Below, piece after piece: positions 23,907 to 31,984 of a stretch of DNA of 64,000 bases (position 1 is the first letter of the stretch; every line of letters begins with the position of its first letter). The stretch spans positions 1-64,000 of the forward strand of contig JAFXSQ010000001.1 in NCBI GenBank assembly GCA_017525525.1, in the 5' to 3' direction. Position numbers and translations under genes: made by a program. Under the pieces are notes generated by a model. It did no database searches, was not told where the DNA came from, and saw nothing but the letters and a program-made list of their open reading frames with translations. Source of the DNA: Lachnospiraceae bacterium (GTDB lineage: Bacteria > Bacillota > Clostridia > Lachnospirales > Lachnospiraceae).

Positions 23907-25631
23907 ATGCGTGTTATAACATCTAAATCCAAAAATTCCGAATCATTTTACATTTCCAAAGGTTACATCAACAACAAAGGTGTAAGCACTTCTACTATTG
24001 TCAGAAAGCTTGGCACACTAAATGATCTTATAGCAGAACATGGCCCTACCCGTGACGATGTCATGGCATGGGCAAAAGAGCAGGCACGAATAGAAACCGA
24101 AAAGTACAAATCAGATCAGAAAAGCAAAGCTGTTCAGATCACGTTTCACGCTGACAGACAGATATCTTTTGATAAGCAGGTTTTCTATCGCGGAGGCTAC
24201 CTTTTCCTTCAACGCATTTACTACTCTCTTTGCATGAACAAGATCTGCAGAAAACTCCGCGACAAATACAAGTTTAAATACGATATCAACGCTATTCTTT
24301 CAGACTTGATCTACGCTCGTATTCTTGAACCTTCAAGCAAGCGTTCTTCATATAAGGCCGCATCAGAATTCCTTGAAAAACCCTCTTACGAGTTACATGA
24401 CATATATCGCGCGCTTGATGTTCTGGGAAATGAATGTGATTTCATCCAATCCGAAGTATATAAAAACAGTCATCTCATGGGGACCAGAAACGACAAGATA
24501 CTATTCTATGACTGCACTAATTATTATTTTGAGATTGAACAGGAAGACGGTATGAAAATGTACGGGAAGAGTAAAGAACACCGTCCTAATCCGATCATAC
24601 AAATGGGCATGTTTATGGACGGAGACGGTATCCCTCTTGCCTTTTCTGTTTTCTCGGGAAATTCAAATGAACAGAAATCTTTAAAACCGCTTGAAGAAAA
24701 AGTTCTTTCAGACTTTGGCTGCCAGAAATTTATCTACTGCAGCGACGCCGGCCTCGGCTCTGAAAGCATCAGAAACTATAATCACATGGGCGAAAGAGCC
24801 TTTATCGTTACTCAATCCATCAAAAAACTTAAATCCGAAGATAAAAACTGGGCTCTGAATAAAGAGGGATTTAAAAGAGTTTCTGATGACACTCTCGTTG
24901 ATATATCAACCCTAAGCGAAGACGATAACGGTCTTTATTACAAAGAAGAACCTTATACACCTCACAGTCTGCACCAACGACTGATTGTAACCTACTCACC
25001 AAAGTTCGCACGTTATCAGAAAACTATCCGGGATAATCAGGTCGAACGCGCACAGAAGCTTTTAGAGTCCGGAGCTGTGAAAAGGCGCCGCAAAAACCCA
25101 AACGATCCTGCACGCTTTATCGGAAAGCGCGCAGCGACCGATGATGGCGAGGTTGCGAAAATCCAACATTATCTTGATACTGATAAAATCGAGGATGAAT
25201 CTCTTTATGACGGCTTATACGCTATCTCAACCGATCTGTTAGATGATCCTGTAGGAGACATCCTTAAAGTAAGCGAGGGGCGCTGGGAGATAGAAGAATG
25301 CTTCAGGATAATGAAAACAGATTTTGAAGCCCGACCGGTTTTCTTACAAGACGAAACAAGGATAAAAGCACACTTTTTGATATGTTTCCTCTCACTTATA
25401 GTATACCGTTACCTCGAAAAAAACATCGGAGAAGATTATACATGCGAAGATATAATCTCAACCCTCCGCAAAATGAACTTTGTAGACATTCAAGAACAAG
25501 GATATATGCCAACATACAAAAGGACAAATCTTACCGACCGACTTCACGATATATCCGGTTTTAGGACAGACTTCGAATTCATAACCAAAAGCCAGATGAA
25601 AACAATTCAGAAGGAAAGCAAGAATGCTTAA
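23907..25631 (+). CDS. IS1634-family DDE transposase
   Basis: A 574-aa transposase of the IS4 superfamily, IS1634 branch. The N-terminal DNA-binding part begins MRVITSKSKNSESFYISKGY. Catalytic acidic residues are recognisable in FYDCTNYYFE (first Asp), YCSDAGLGSES (second Asp) and the late GRWEIEECFRIMKTDFEARP block (Glu, with the YREK-like context). Length and all blocks indicate an intact enzyme. Start is the ATG with AAGGAGG eight bases upstream; the frame upstream of it (to 23781) lies within the left-end hairpin and is not coding. Confidence 0.92.
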   Translation: MRVITSKSKNSESFYISKGYINNKGVSTSTIVRKLGTLNDLIAEHGPTRDDVMAWAKEQARIETEKYKSDQKSKAVQITFHADRQISFDKQVFYRGGYLFLQRIYYSLCMNKICRKLRDKYKFKYDINAILSDLIYARILEPSSKRSSYKAASEFLEKPSYELHDIYRALDVLGNECDFIQSEVYKNSHLMGTRNDKILFYDCTNYYFEIEQEDGMKMYGKSKEHRPNPIIQMGMFMDGDGIPLAFSVFSGNSNEQKSLKPLEEKVLSDFGCQKFIYCSDAGLGSESIRNYNHMGERAFIVTQSIKKLKSEDKNWALNKEGFKRVSDDTLVDISTLSEDDNGLYYKEEPYTPHSLHQRLIVTYSPKFARYQKTIRDNQVERAQKLLESGAVKRRRKNPNDPARFIGKRAATDDGEVAKIQHYLDTDKIEDESLYDGLYAISTDLLDDPVGDILKVSEGRWEIEECFRIMKTDFEARPVFLQDETRIKAHFLICFLSLIVYRYLEKNIGEDYTCEDIISTLRKMNFVDIQEQGYMPTYKRTNLTDRLHDISGFRTDFEFITKSQMKTIQKESKNA

Positions 25632-25815
25632 ATATTACCATTGTCTGCAACGAAATCAAAAACCTCGCAAAGCCTTACTACACTTGGCTTGCGAGGTTTT
25701 TTGCTTGCGAAAAACTGTCAAAGACGGGATTATAGCACCGCCACACAACTGCTACAAGGGAAAAATATCAAAATGAAGACAATATGTATACCGTGTCACA
25801 TGTGGTTGTGATGTC

Positions 25816-25844
25816 TTGCGGCGAGAGGGAAAAGGTGGTATTAT
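25816..25844 (+). promoter_or_regulatory. Promoter of the polysaccharide gene group
   Basis: TTGCGG (25816-25821) and TATTAT (25839-25844) with a 17-base spacer, 42 bases before the glycosyltransferase start. It lies just outside the IS right end. Confidence 0.55.
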
Positions 25845-25885
25845 TTTAAGCGTTGTATTAGGCGTTTCAGACGGAGGTATAGATT

Positions 25886-27115
25886 ATGCAGCATGTATTT
25901 ATATGCGGCGCGAAGGGCATATCCAATTACGGAGGGTATGAGACCTTTGTGCAGAAACTCATAGAGTGTCATGAGAACGAGAGCTACATACAGTATCATG
26001 TGGCCTGTAAGGCAAACGGCGAGGGTTGCATGGACTTTGAGAACTTGAACGGAATAGAAGATGAGGTTAGGGACGAAAAGGGTGAGCTTAAAAGCTTTAT
26101 GTACAAGGGCGCGCATTGCATGACCGTTAAGTGCCCCAACATCGGTCCGGCGCAGGCCATATACTATGACCGTGCGGCACTTAAGATGTGCATAGATTAC
26201 TGTGAGGAGAATGACATTGAAAGTCCGATTTTCTACATGCTGACCTGCCGCATCGGCCCCTTCATCTCAGGGCTTGTTAAGAAGATACACGAAATCGGCG
26301 GCGCATTTTTCTTGAACCCCGACGGGCACGAGTGGAAGCGCGCGAAGTGGGCAAAGCCTGTGAGAAAGTACTGGAAGGAGTCCGAGAAGCTCATGGTGAA
26401 GCATGCCGACCTTGTGGTGTGCGACAGCGTGAACATAGAGAAGTATATAGAGCAGCAGTACTCAAAATATAATCCGAAGACAACCTATATAGCCTACGGC
26501 AGCGACCTTACGCCGAGCAAGCTTGCGGATGATGATTTCAAGTTCGTTGACTGGCTGTCGCAGCACGAACTCACGCCGGGCGGCTACTATCTCATGGTAG
26601 GACGCTTCGTGCCGGAGAACAACTTCGAGACGGTGGTCAGGGAGTTTATGAAGTCAGGCACGAAGAGAGACTTAGCCATGATAACCACCGCAAATGACAA
26701 GCTGCTTAAGTACCTTGAGGATACATATCACATATCGGAGGACAGCAGGATAAAATTCGTCGGCACCGTGTATGATGCGGAGCTCCTAAAGAAGATTAGG
26801 GAGCAGGCCTACGGCTATATACACGGACATAGCGTGGGCGGCACGAACCCGAGCCTGCTTGAGGCCCTGGGCAGCACGAAGCTGAACATGCTCTACTCTG
26901 TGGGCTTTAACAGAGAGGTGGCCGAGGATGCGGCTGTCTACTGGAGTAAAAAGGAAGGCAATCTGTCTACTCTGATAGACAAAGCGGACAAAGCAGGAAA
27001 GCTCAAAATCAATACCCTGGGCGGGAGGGCAAAGCAGAGGATAAAGGATGCATATTCCTGGGAGTTTATAGCAAGCAGGTATAAGGAGATATTTGAGCGA
27101 GGAGAAGAGTCTTGA
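25886..27115 (+). CDS. Rhamnosyltransferase-like glycosyltransferase (DUF1972/Cps2T type)
   Basis: A 409-aa GT4-type enzyme with an N-terminal DUF1972 domain, the family of Cps2T/RgpA beta-1,4-rhamnosyltransferases, which start capsule or rhamnan chains by transferring rhamnose to a lipid-linked sugar. Visible blocks: GISNYGGYETFVQKLIE (about residues 11-27), NIGPAQAIYYDRAALK, NPDGHEWKRAKWAKPVRKYW, then the C-terminal nucleotide-sugar half with YLMVGRFVPENN and HSVGGTNPSLLEALGS. The exact sugar is inference. No signal or membrane segment. It precedes a Stealth gene by 19 bases. Confidence 0.85.
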   Translation: MQHVFICGAKGISNYGGYETFVQKLIECHENESYIQYHVACKANGEGCMDFENLNGIEDEVRDEKGELKSFMYKGAHCMTVKCPNIGPAQAIYYDRAALKMCIDYCEENDIESPIFYMLTCRIGPFISGLVKKIHEIGGAFFLNPDGHEWKRAKWAKPVRKYWKESEKLMVKHADLVVCDSVNIEKYIEQQYSKYNPKTTYIAYGSDLTPSKLADDDFKFVDWLSQHELTPGGYYLMVGRFVPENNFETVVREFMKSGTKRDLAMITTANDKLLKYLEDTYHISEDSRIKFVGTVYDAELLKKIREQAYGYIHGHSVGGTNPSLLEALGSTKLNMLYSVGFNREVAEDAAVYWSKKEGNLSTLIDKADKAGKLKINTLGGRAKQRIKDAYSWEFIASRYKEIFERGEES

Positions 27116-27134
27116 ATAGGGAGGTTAATAAGGT

Positions 27135-28145
27135 ATGAGACAGAAGATTGACATAGTGATCCCATGGGTGGACGGATCGGACGAGAAGTGGCTTAAGGAA
27201 AAGTTCATGTATTCAGAGGGCAGCGATGTGCCGGACGAGAAGATAGCGGACGCCGCAAAGTGCTTCAGAGATTGGGGGCTTATGAGATACTGGTTCAGGG
27301 GTATAGAGAAGTTTGCACCCTGGGTAAGAACGGTTCATTTCGTGACCTACGGACATCTTCCGGAATGGCTTAACACAGATAACCCGAAGCTTCACATAGT
27401 AAAGCACACGGACTTTATGCCTGAGGGAAGTCTCCCGACCTATAACTCAAGGGCGCTTGAGCTGAACATTCACAGGATACCGGGACTTGCGGAGCAGTTT
27501 GTGTACTTCAATGACGATACATTTCTTGTGAGCAAGACCAAGGCCTCTGACTTCTTCAAGCACGGATTGCCGAGGGATTACGCAATCATGTCTCCGGTTA
27601 ATCCGAACCGTTTCGGAACCGGGGCCGTGCAGATCAACGACCTTGAGATAGTGAACGATCACTTCGGAGGCTTCGACGCATTCAGGAAGAATAAGAAGAA
27701 GTGGCTCTCTCCTGTGTACGGGGTTCAGATGTTCAGAACGGTGCTCATGCTTCCGTTCAAGAGGATGTTCGGCTTCTACGAGAGGCATCTTCCGAACTCA
27801 TATAGGAAGAGCACCTACGAGGAGGTGTGGCGCGCGGAGCCCGAGGTTCTGATGGCCACCACCAAGTCGCGCTTCAAGAAGAAGGATAATGTGAACCAGT
27901 GGATCATGCGTTACTGGCAGCTCGCCTCGGGCAAGTTCGTGCCGAGGTCGCCTAACATAGGCTATAGCTATTACAGCAAGACCAAGAAGGATTTGGATGA
28001 TGCGTGCAACGCTATAATATCTCAGAAAAAGAAGATTATCTGCATCAACGATGACAAGGGGATAGAGGATGTAAGCCTTTGCAGCAAGAGACTCTCGAAG
28101 GCTTTCACAATCATTCTCCCCGAGAAGAGCAAGTTCGAGAAATAA
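27135..28145 (+). CDS. Stealth-family capsule phosphotransferase
   Basis: A 336-aa Stealth protein, a family of hexose-1-phosphoryl transferases that build phosphodiester-linked capsular glycans and are homologous to the human GlcNAc-1-phosphotransferase. Conserved regions are visible: CR1 IDIVIPWVDGSDEKW (residues about 5-19), CR2 with RFGT-preceding blocks (RDWGLMRYWFRGIEKFAPWV, HLPEWL, FMPEGSLPTYNSRALE, VYFNDDTFL), and a shorter CR3/CR4. Acidic DGSD and NDD motifs probably bind metal. The product would be a phosphoglycan; the sugar is not predictable. Good SD (GGGAGG). Confidence 0.9.
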   Translation: MRQKIDIVIPWVDGSDEKWLKEKFMYSEGSDVPDEKIADAAKCFRDWGLMRYWFRGIEKFAPWVRTVHFVTYGHLPEWLNTDNPKLHIVKHTDFMPEGSLPTYNSRALELNIHRIPGLAEQFVYFNDDTFLVSKTKASDFFKHGLPRDYAIMSPVNPNRFGTGAVQINDLEIVNDHFGGFDAFRKNKKKWLSPVYGVQMFRTVLMLPFKRMFGFYERHLPNSYRKSTYEEVWRAEPEVLMATTKSRFKKKDNVNQWIMRYWQLASGKFVPRSPNIGYSYYSKTKKDLDDACNAIISQKKKIICINDDKGIEDVSLCSKRLSKAFTIILPEKSKFEK

Positions 28146-28216
28146 TGGCAGGCTTCATGCGCCGACACATACACGCATTGAATCACAGTCTGTAAACGGA
28201 AACCGAGTATTATAAA

Positions 28217-29662
28217 ATGTCAGAGAAAAAAGTATCAGTCAAGAAAAATGCCATATTGAACATGATCAAGCAGCTCTGTGTGATACTGTTCCCGATCATT
28301 ACATTTCCGTATGTTTCAAGAGTGCTGGGCACGGAGAACTACGGTAAGGTGGACTGGAGCCGCTCGTGGGCCGATTACATGACCATGATCGCGGGCCTCG
28401 GTATAACGAATTATGCCATACGCGAGGGTGCAAAGCTTAGGGGCGAGAAGAAGGCTTTGAATGCATTTGTCAATGAGCTTTTCACTCTGAACATCTGCTC
28501 GACCGTGATTGCCTATCTTCTGATAGTTTTGGTTTCGCTCTTTTACGGCAAGCTTTCCGACTACCTTCCGCTGGTGCTTACCTTAAGTCTGGCGACGGCT
28601 TTCACGACGCTCGGCACGGACTGGGTGAATTCGATATATGAGGACTATGCTTACATCACAATCCGTTACATAGTCTGCAGCCTTATTTCACTTGCGCTTT
28701 TGTTCATCTTCGTGAGGAAGCGCGAGGATTACGGCATATACGCGCTGACCAATGTATCGGGCACCGTGCTCGCGAACGCATTTAACTTCTACTACATAAG
28801 AAAAAAATGGGACATCCACCCGAGGTTTAAGCTCACGCCGGAGGTCAAGAAGCACCTCGGAACGGTTCTGATCATGTTCTCGACGGCGGTTGCGACGAAG
28901 ATCTACATAACCTCGGATGTGACGATCTTAGGTATAATCAAGGACGACAGCACTGTCGGAATCTACGGGGCGGCAACGAAGATATACAGCCTGGTCAAGC
29001 ACCTGTTCAATGCCATGCTGATAGTTGCGATACCGAGGATTTCCGCGGAGATTAAGAAGAAGGAGTTCGACAGGATCGGTGTCCAGCTGAACAAGGTGCT
29101 GAATGCGCTGCTGATCATAGCACTGCCCGGTACGGTCGGGCTGATCACCTTGAGAGCGCCGATCGTGTATGCAATCTCCGGAGAGGAATTCCTCCCGGCG
29201 ACGGATGCACTGCTGATCCTGTCGATCGCACTGCTCTTTGCAACACTTGCCTGCTTCTTCGTAAATGTGATCATGATACCTTTCGGTATGGAGAAGAAGG
29301 TATTAAAGTATACGGTCATAAGCGCGCTGCTCAACATAGTGCTGAACATCATACTCATCCCGTTCATGTCCGAGAAGGCCGCGGCGCTTACAACGCTTAT
29401 CTCGGAGGCACTGCTCTTTACGGCGGGCTTTTTGGAGACGAAGTCCATGGTTAAGCTCAAATGCGGCAAGACGGTACTTGTCAGCCTTATCGGCTGCGTG
29501 GGTATAGCGGCCTGCTGCATACTGAGTGATATGTATCTGGATAACCGTTTCCTTGCGCTCGGAGTCGGCATGGCCGGCAGCGTGATACTCTACGGCATAG
29601 TAATGCTTGTGCTCTACAGGAAAGAGATGTTCGAGCTGGCGGGGATTAAACGGAAAAAGTAA
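28217..29662 (+). CDS. Polysaccharide flippase (Wzx/PST family)
   Basis: A 481-aa integral membrane protein with about 12-14 hydrophobic segments spread over its whole length, starting NMIKQLCVILFPIITFPYVSRVLG, the typical N-terminus of oligosaccharide flippases of the MOP superfamily. It would move undecaprenyl-linked repeat units across the membrane. No Wzy-type polymerase is visible in the window. The start has no convincing SD (upstream is ATTATAAA), and a 70-base gap separates it from the Stealth gene, so expression may depend on coupling or on an unseen promoter. Confidence 0.9.
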   Translation: MSEKKVSVKKNAILNMIKQLCVILFPIITFPYVSRVLGTENYGKVDWSRSWADYMTMIAGLGITNYAIREGAKLRGEKKALNAFVNELFTLNICSTVIAYLLIVLVSLFYGKLSDYLPLVLTLSLATAFTTLGTDWVNSIYEDYAYITIRYIVCSLISLALLFIFVRKREDYGIYALTNVSGTVLANAFNFYYIRKKWDIHPRFKLTPEVKKHLGTVLIMFSTAVATKIYITSDVTILGIIKDDSTVGIYGAATKIYSLVKHLFNAMLIVAIPRISAEIKKKEFDRIGVQLNKVLNALLIIALPGTVGLITLRAPIVYAISGEEFLPATDALLILSIALLFATLACFFVNVIMIPFGMEKKVLKYTVISALLNIVLNIILIPFMSEKAAALTTLISEALLFTAGFLETKSMVKLKCGKTVLVSLIGCVGIAACCILSDMYLDNRFLALGVGMAGSVILYGIVMLVLYRKEMFELAGIKRKK

Positions 29663-29668
29663 ATAATC

Positions 29669-31639
29669 CTATAAACCCTTGCACTCAAAAGGTGCGAGGG
29701 TTATTTTTTGCCCTGAAAGAGTGAAGCTCTTTTCCTCACCGGTGTTGTTGAATACAAAATGAGCGGTCATGCCGTTTCCTGAACGTGTAGTTATCTCCAC
29801 ACTGCGAGGGAGGTCGGGGATGAAGCTTAAACCCGAGTCCTCAAGGGCCATGCGGGCTATCTTCTCGTAGAGCTTTCGTTCACCGAAGGCACCTATGTAG
29901 TATACATAGGAAGATGGCTGTGGCTTTTCGGCAGCTTCAACACTTACCGGTTTGATCCGGTTGCGTGTTACCGCGGGCATACCGGAGTAGAAGTCGCTTA
30001 CATAACGGGCGAGAACCTCCGCACCGTCCGACTCAATTATGTCGCACCATTGCTTACCGGTGACGGTGTCACCGTCCTCAAAGCGTACCTCAACTGTATC
30101 ATAACCTATGGGATCGTACTCGGTTACATGGCAGCCTGTGAGATCGGCGTACACTGTGGGCAGGTGCGCCATGATGCAGTTGTTGTTCCTGTCCTTTACA
30201 CCACTTCTTGCGGTCAGTATGACCGTTCCGCCCCGGTCGGCAAATTCATGAAGTCTTTTGGCGGTATCATCATCCGTTACATAGAGCGCGGGAGCGCAAA
30301 TTATCTTATACGAGCCGAAATCAGCGTGCTCGTCTATTATATCTACATTCACCCCGTATCCGGCAAATGCCTGATGCATCAGTTTGATCTGTTCCATATA
30401 ATCAAAACCGTCGGTCTGCGGCTGAAGGGCGAATGCATTTCTGCTGTCTATGGAGTATAAGACTGCCACGTCCGAGCGCAGCTCGGTTCCGGCGTACTTC
30501 TCCCATTCTTTTGCCTTCTTGCATAGCTCGACAAACTCGATGAAACGGCGGCCCGGTACATTTGAATGATCTATGAGTCCGTGCCAGTGCATTTCCGCAC
30601 CTTTAGTTGCCGTGCGCCACCGGAAATGTATCACAGTGTCGGCACCGTGAGCAAACGCCTGAAGAGCATAACCCTTGAGCATGCCGGGACGGGTGGTTTT
30701 CTGCATGGGCATCCAGCAGCCCATGCTGCCGCTCAGCTGTTCCATGATCCAGAAGTTCTGCTGCTTTATGCCGCGCATAAGATCGAGGTGAACTGCGTGA
30801 GTGTATATGTCATCCGGGTTTTGCGGAAGGCTTGTTGTGGGGTAATTATCGTAGGACACAAAGTCTAACTTATTAAACAGCTTATAAAAATCGGGTATGT
30901 CCTCGCAGAACCAGGTATTGGTGGTAATCGTCGCGTTGGGGATGACAGACCGTATGACCGAGGCCTGAAAGTCCGAAAACTCGGTTACATCTTCGGCAGC
31001 GAGGCGGCGGAAATCAAGCATGTAAGCCGGGTTAAGCCAGGCCTTGTTGTAATCACCGTAGGGCGGTTTTATCTGATCGAAAGAGGAGTACTCATTGCTC
31101 CATACAATGGTTCCGTAGGCTTCGTTAAGCGCTTCTATGGTGCCGTACATCTCTTTGAGACGGTCACGGTGTTTACTGTTGCAGGCCTCACAGAAGCAGA
31201 GCTTTGCCTCAAGCTCGTTGTCTATCTGCCACGCGATCACGCTTTTGTTATCCTTGTAATGCTCCGCAAGCTTTCGGACTATCCTTTCGGCGTAGCTTCG
31301 GAAAACGGGAGAGTTAAGGCACCTGTGCCCGCGAATCCCGGTTGCCTGAGGTCTGCTGTCGCTTCCCATGGGAATTATCTCAGGGTGCTTCTCCTGAAGC
31401 CACCGAGGCGGACAGTTGGTAGGAGTGCCGAGGACAATGTCTATTCCATTAGACATGAATATATCTATAGCTTCATCAAGCCATGCAAAATCAAAACAGT
31501 TATCCGAGGGCTCAAGACGACACCATGCGAACTCGGCAAGTCTCACAAGGCTGACGCCTGTCTCAGCCATGAGCTTGGCATCCTTCGCCCATAATTCTTT
31601 ATCCCAGTGTTCCGGGTAGTAATCAACTCCTATTCTCAT
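29669..31639 (-). CDS. GH42 beta-galactosidase
   Basis: A 656-aa intracellular glycoside hydrolase of family GH42. The TIM-barrel domain A (to about residue 370) starts MRIGVDYYPEHWDKELW; the acid/base Glu is in WQIDNELEAKLCFC and the nucleophile Glu in FWIMEQLSGSMG. The Cys cluster CFCEACNSKH matches the zinc-binding loop of many GH42 enzymes. A trimerisation domain B (about 385-580) and small domain C follow. No signal peptide, so it acts on imported galactosides or arabinosides. It is the only minus-strand gene after 23.4 kb. SD GGAGGTGC precedes the ATG. Confidence 0.93.
   Translation of the reverse strand: MRIGVDYYPEHWDKELWAKDAKLMAETGVSLVRLAEFAWCRLEPSDNCFDFAWLDEAIDIFMSNGIDIVLGTPTNCPPRWLQEKHPEIIPMGSDSRPQATGIRGHRCLNSPVFRSYAERIVRKLAEHYKDNKSVIAWQIDNELEAKLCFCEACNSKHRDRLKEMYGTIEALNEAYGTIVWSNEYSSFDQIKPPYGDYNKAWLNPAYMLDFRRLAAEDVTEFSDFQASVIRSVIPNATITTNTWFCEDIPDFYKLFNKLDFVSYDNYPTTSLPQNPDDIYTHAVHLDLMRGIKQQNFWIMEQLSGSMGCWMPMQKTTRPGMLKGYALQAFAHGADTVIHFRWRTATKGAEMHWHGLIDHSNVPGRRFIEFVELCKKAKEWEKYAGTELRSDVAVLYSIDSRNAFALQPQTDGFDYMEQIKLMHQAFAGYGVNVDIIDEHADFGSYKIICAPALYVTDDDTAKRLHEFADRGGTVILTARSGVKDRNNNCIMAHLPTVYADLTGCHVTEYDPIGYDTVEVRFEDGDTVTGKQWCDIIESDGAEVLARYVSDFYSGMPAVTRNRIKPVSVEAAEKPQPSSYVYYIGAFGERKLYEKIARMALEDSGLSFIPDLPRSVEITTRSGNGMTAHFVFNNTGEEKSFTLSGQKITLAPFECKGL
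29674..29708 (+). terminator. Terminator of the flippase transcript, inside the GH42 3' end
   Basis: An 11-bp stem with one wobble (29674-29684 with 29692-29702) followed by ATTTTTT. It lies inside the last codons of the oppositely oriented GH42 gene (stop at 29669). Confidence 0.8.
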
Positions 31640-31984
31640 AAAGCACCTCCGGATCGTAAGGCCAGGTCAGTCCTTAAGCCTATAATATAGGGCTATTTTG
31701 CGGTAATGCAGAGGTAAAGTCAACCCGTATAAATCAGTGATTTTAGATTGAAAATATCGAGGAAGCGCGGGTGGATCAGTATTTGGGAGGAACTTAAGCA
31801 CATTCGGAGATAAAATGGTCTTACAGATGACATGTTACTAAAGACAAATGCTCCAAAGTATGATATAAAGAGATTTGAGAAGGCTGTGGATTTTGCTGAA
31901 GTTAAGAAGCACCTGAGCAACAAAGAAGGTGGAAGAAAAAGTAATGATCATGGTAAATGAGCAGAACAAACAAGGAGGGTAACT
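31640..31984. other. Intergenic region: GH42 promoter and a gene remnant
   Basis: The 345 bases hold a weak minus-strand promoter for GH42 (TTGACT near 31718-31723, CAAAAT 17 bases on) and an AGCCTATAATATAGGGCT-like imperfect palindrome between it and the start, a possible operator. The right half carries a stretch that looks coding on the plus strand (separate entry). The ChW gene has its own GGAGGG SD. Confidence 0.4.
31814..31960 (+). pseudogene. 48-codon coding-like remnant of unknown gene
   Basis: The plus strand reads 48 sense codons ending in TGA, with a lysine-rich composition (KYDIKRFEKAVDFAEVKKHL in the middle) typical of a real protein C-terminus. The frame is closed upstream by TAA at 31811, and neither the internal ATG at 31832 nor other starts have an SD. 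Probably the 3' end of a lost gene. I do not recognise the family. Confidence 0.3.

Larger units (their letters stand above)
23772..25724 (+). mobile_element. IS1634-family insertion sequence, apparently intact
   Basis: Terminal inverted repeats TTTGACAGTT (left, 23773) and the complement of AACTGTCAAA-like right end (CTGTCAAA at 25715-25722) are followed inwards by a second matching block, ACCTCGCA (left, about 23799) and its complement (about 25691). CGGGA occurs at 23767-23771 and 25725-25729 and may be a 5-bp target duplication, although the end positions are then offset by one base. Both ends carry terminator-like hairpins (23804-23823 and 25661-25698) that would insulate the transposase gene. 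One open transposase gene, no frameshift. Confidence 0.8.

Noticed and set aside
20265..25740. Replication origin at the strand switch
   Set aside because: No dnaA/dnaN/rpmH genes and no cluster of DnaA boxes; the switch coincides with an IS and a gene remnant instead.
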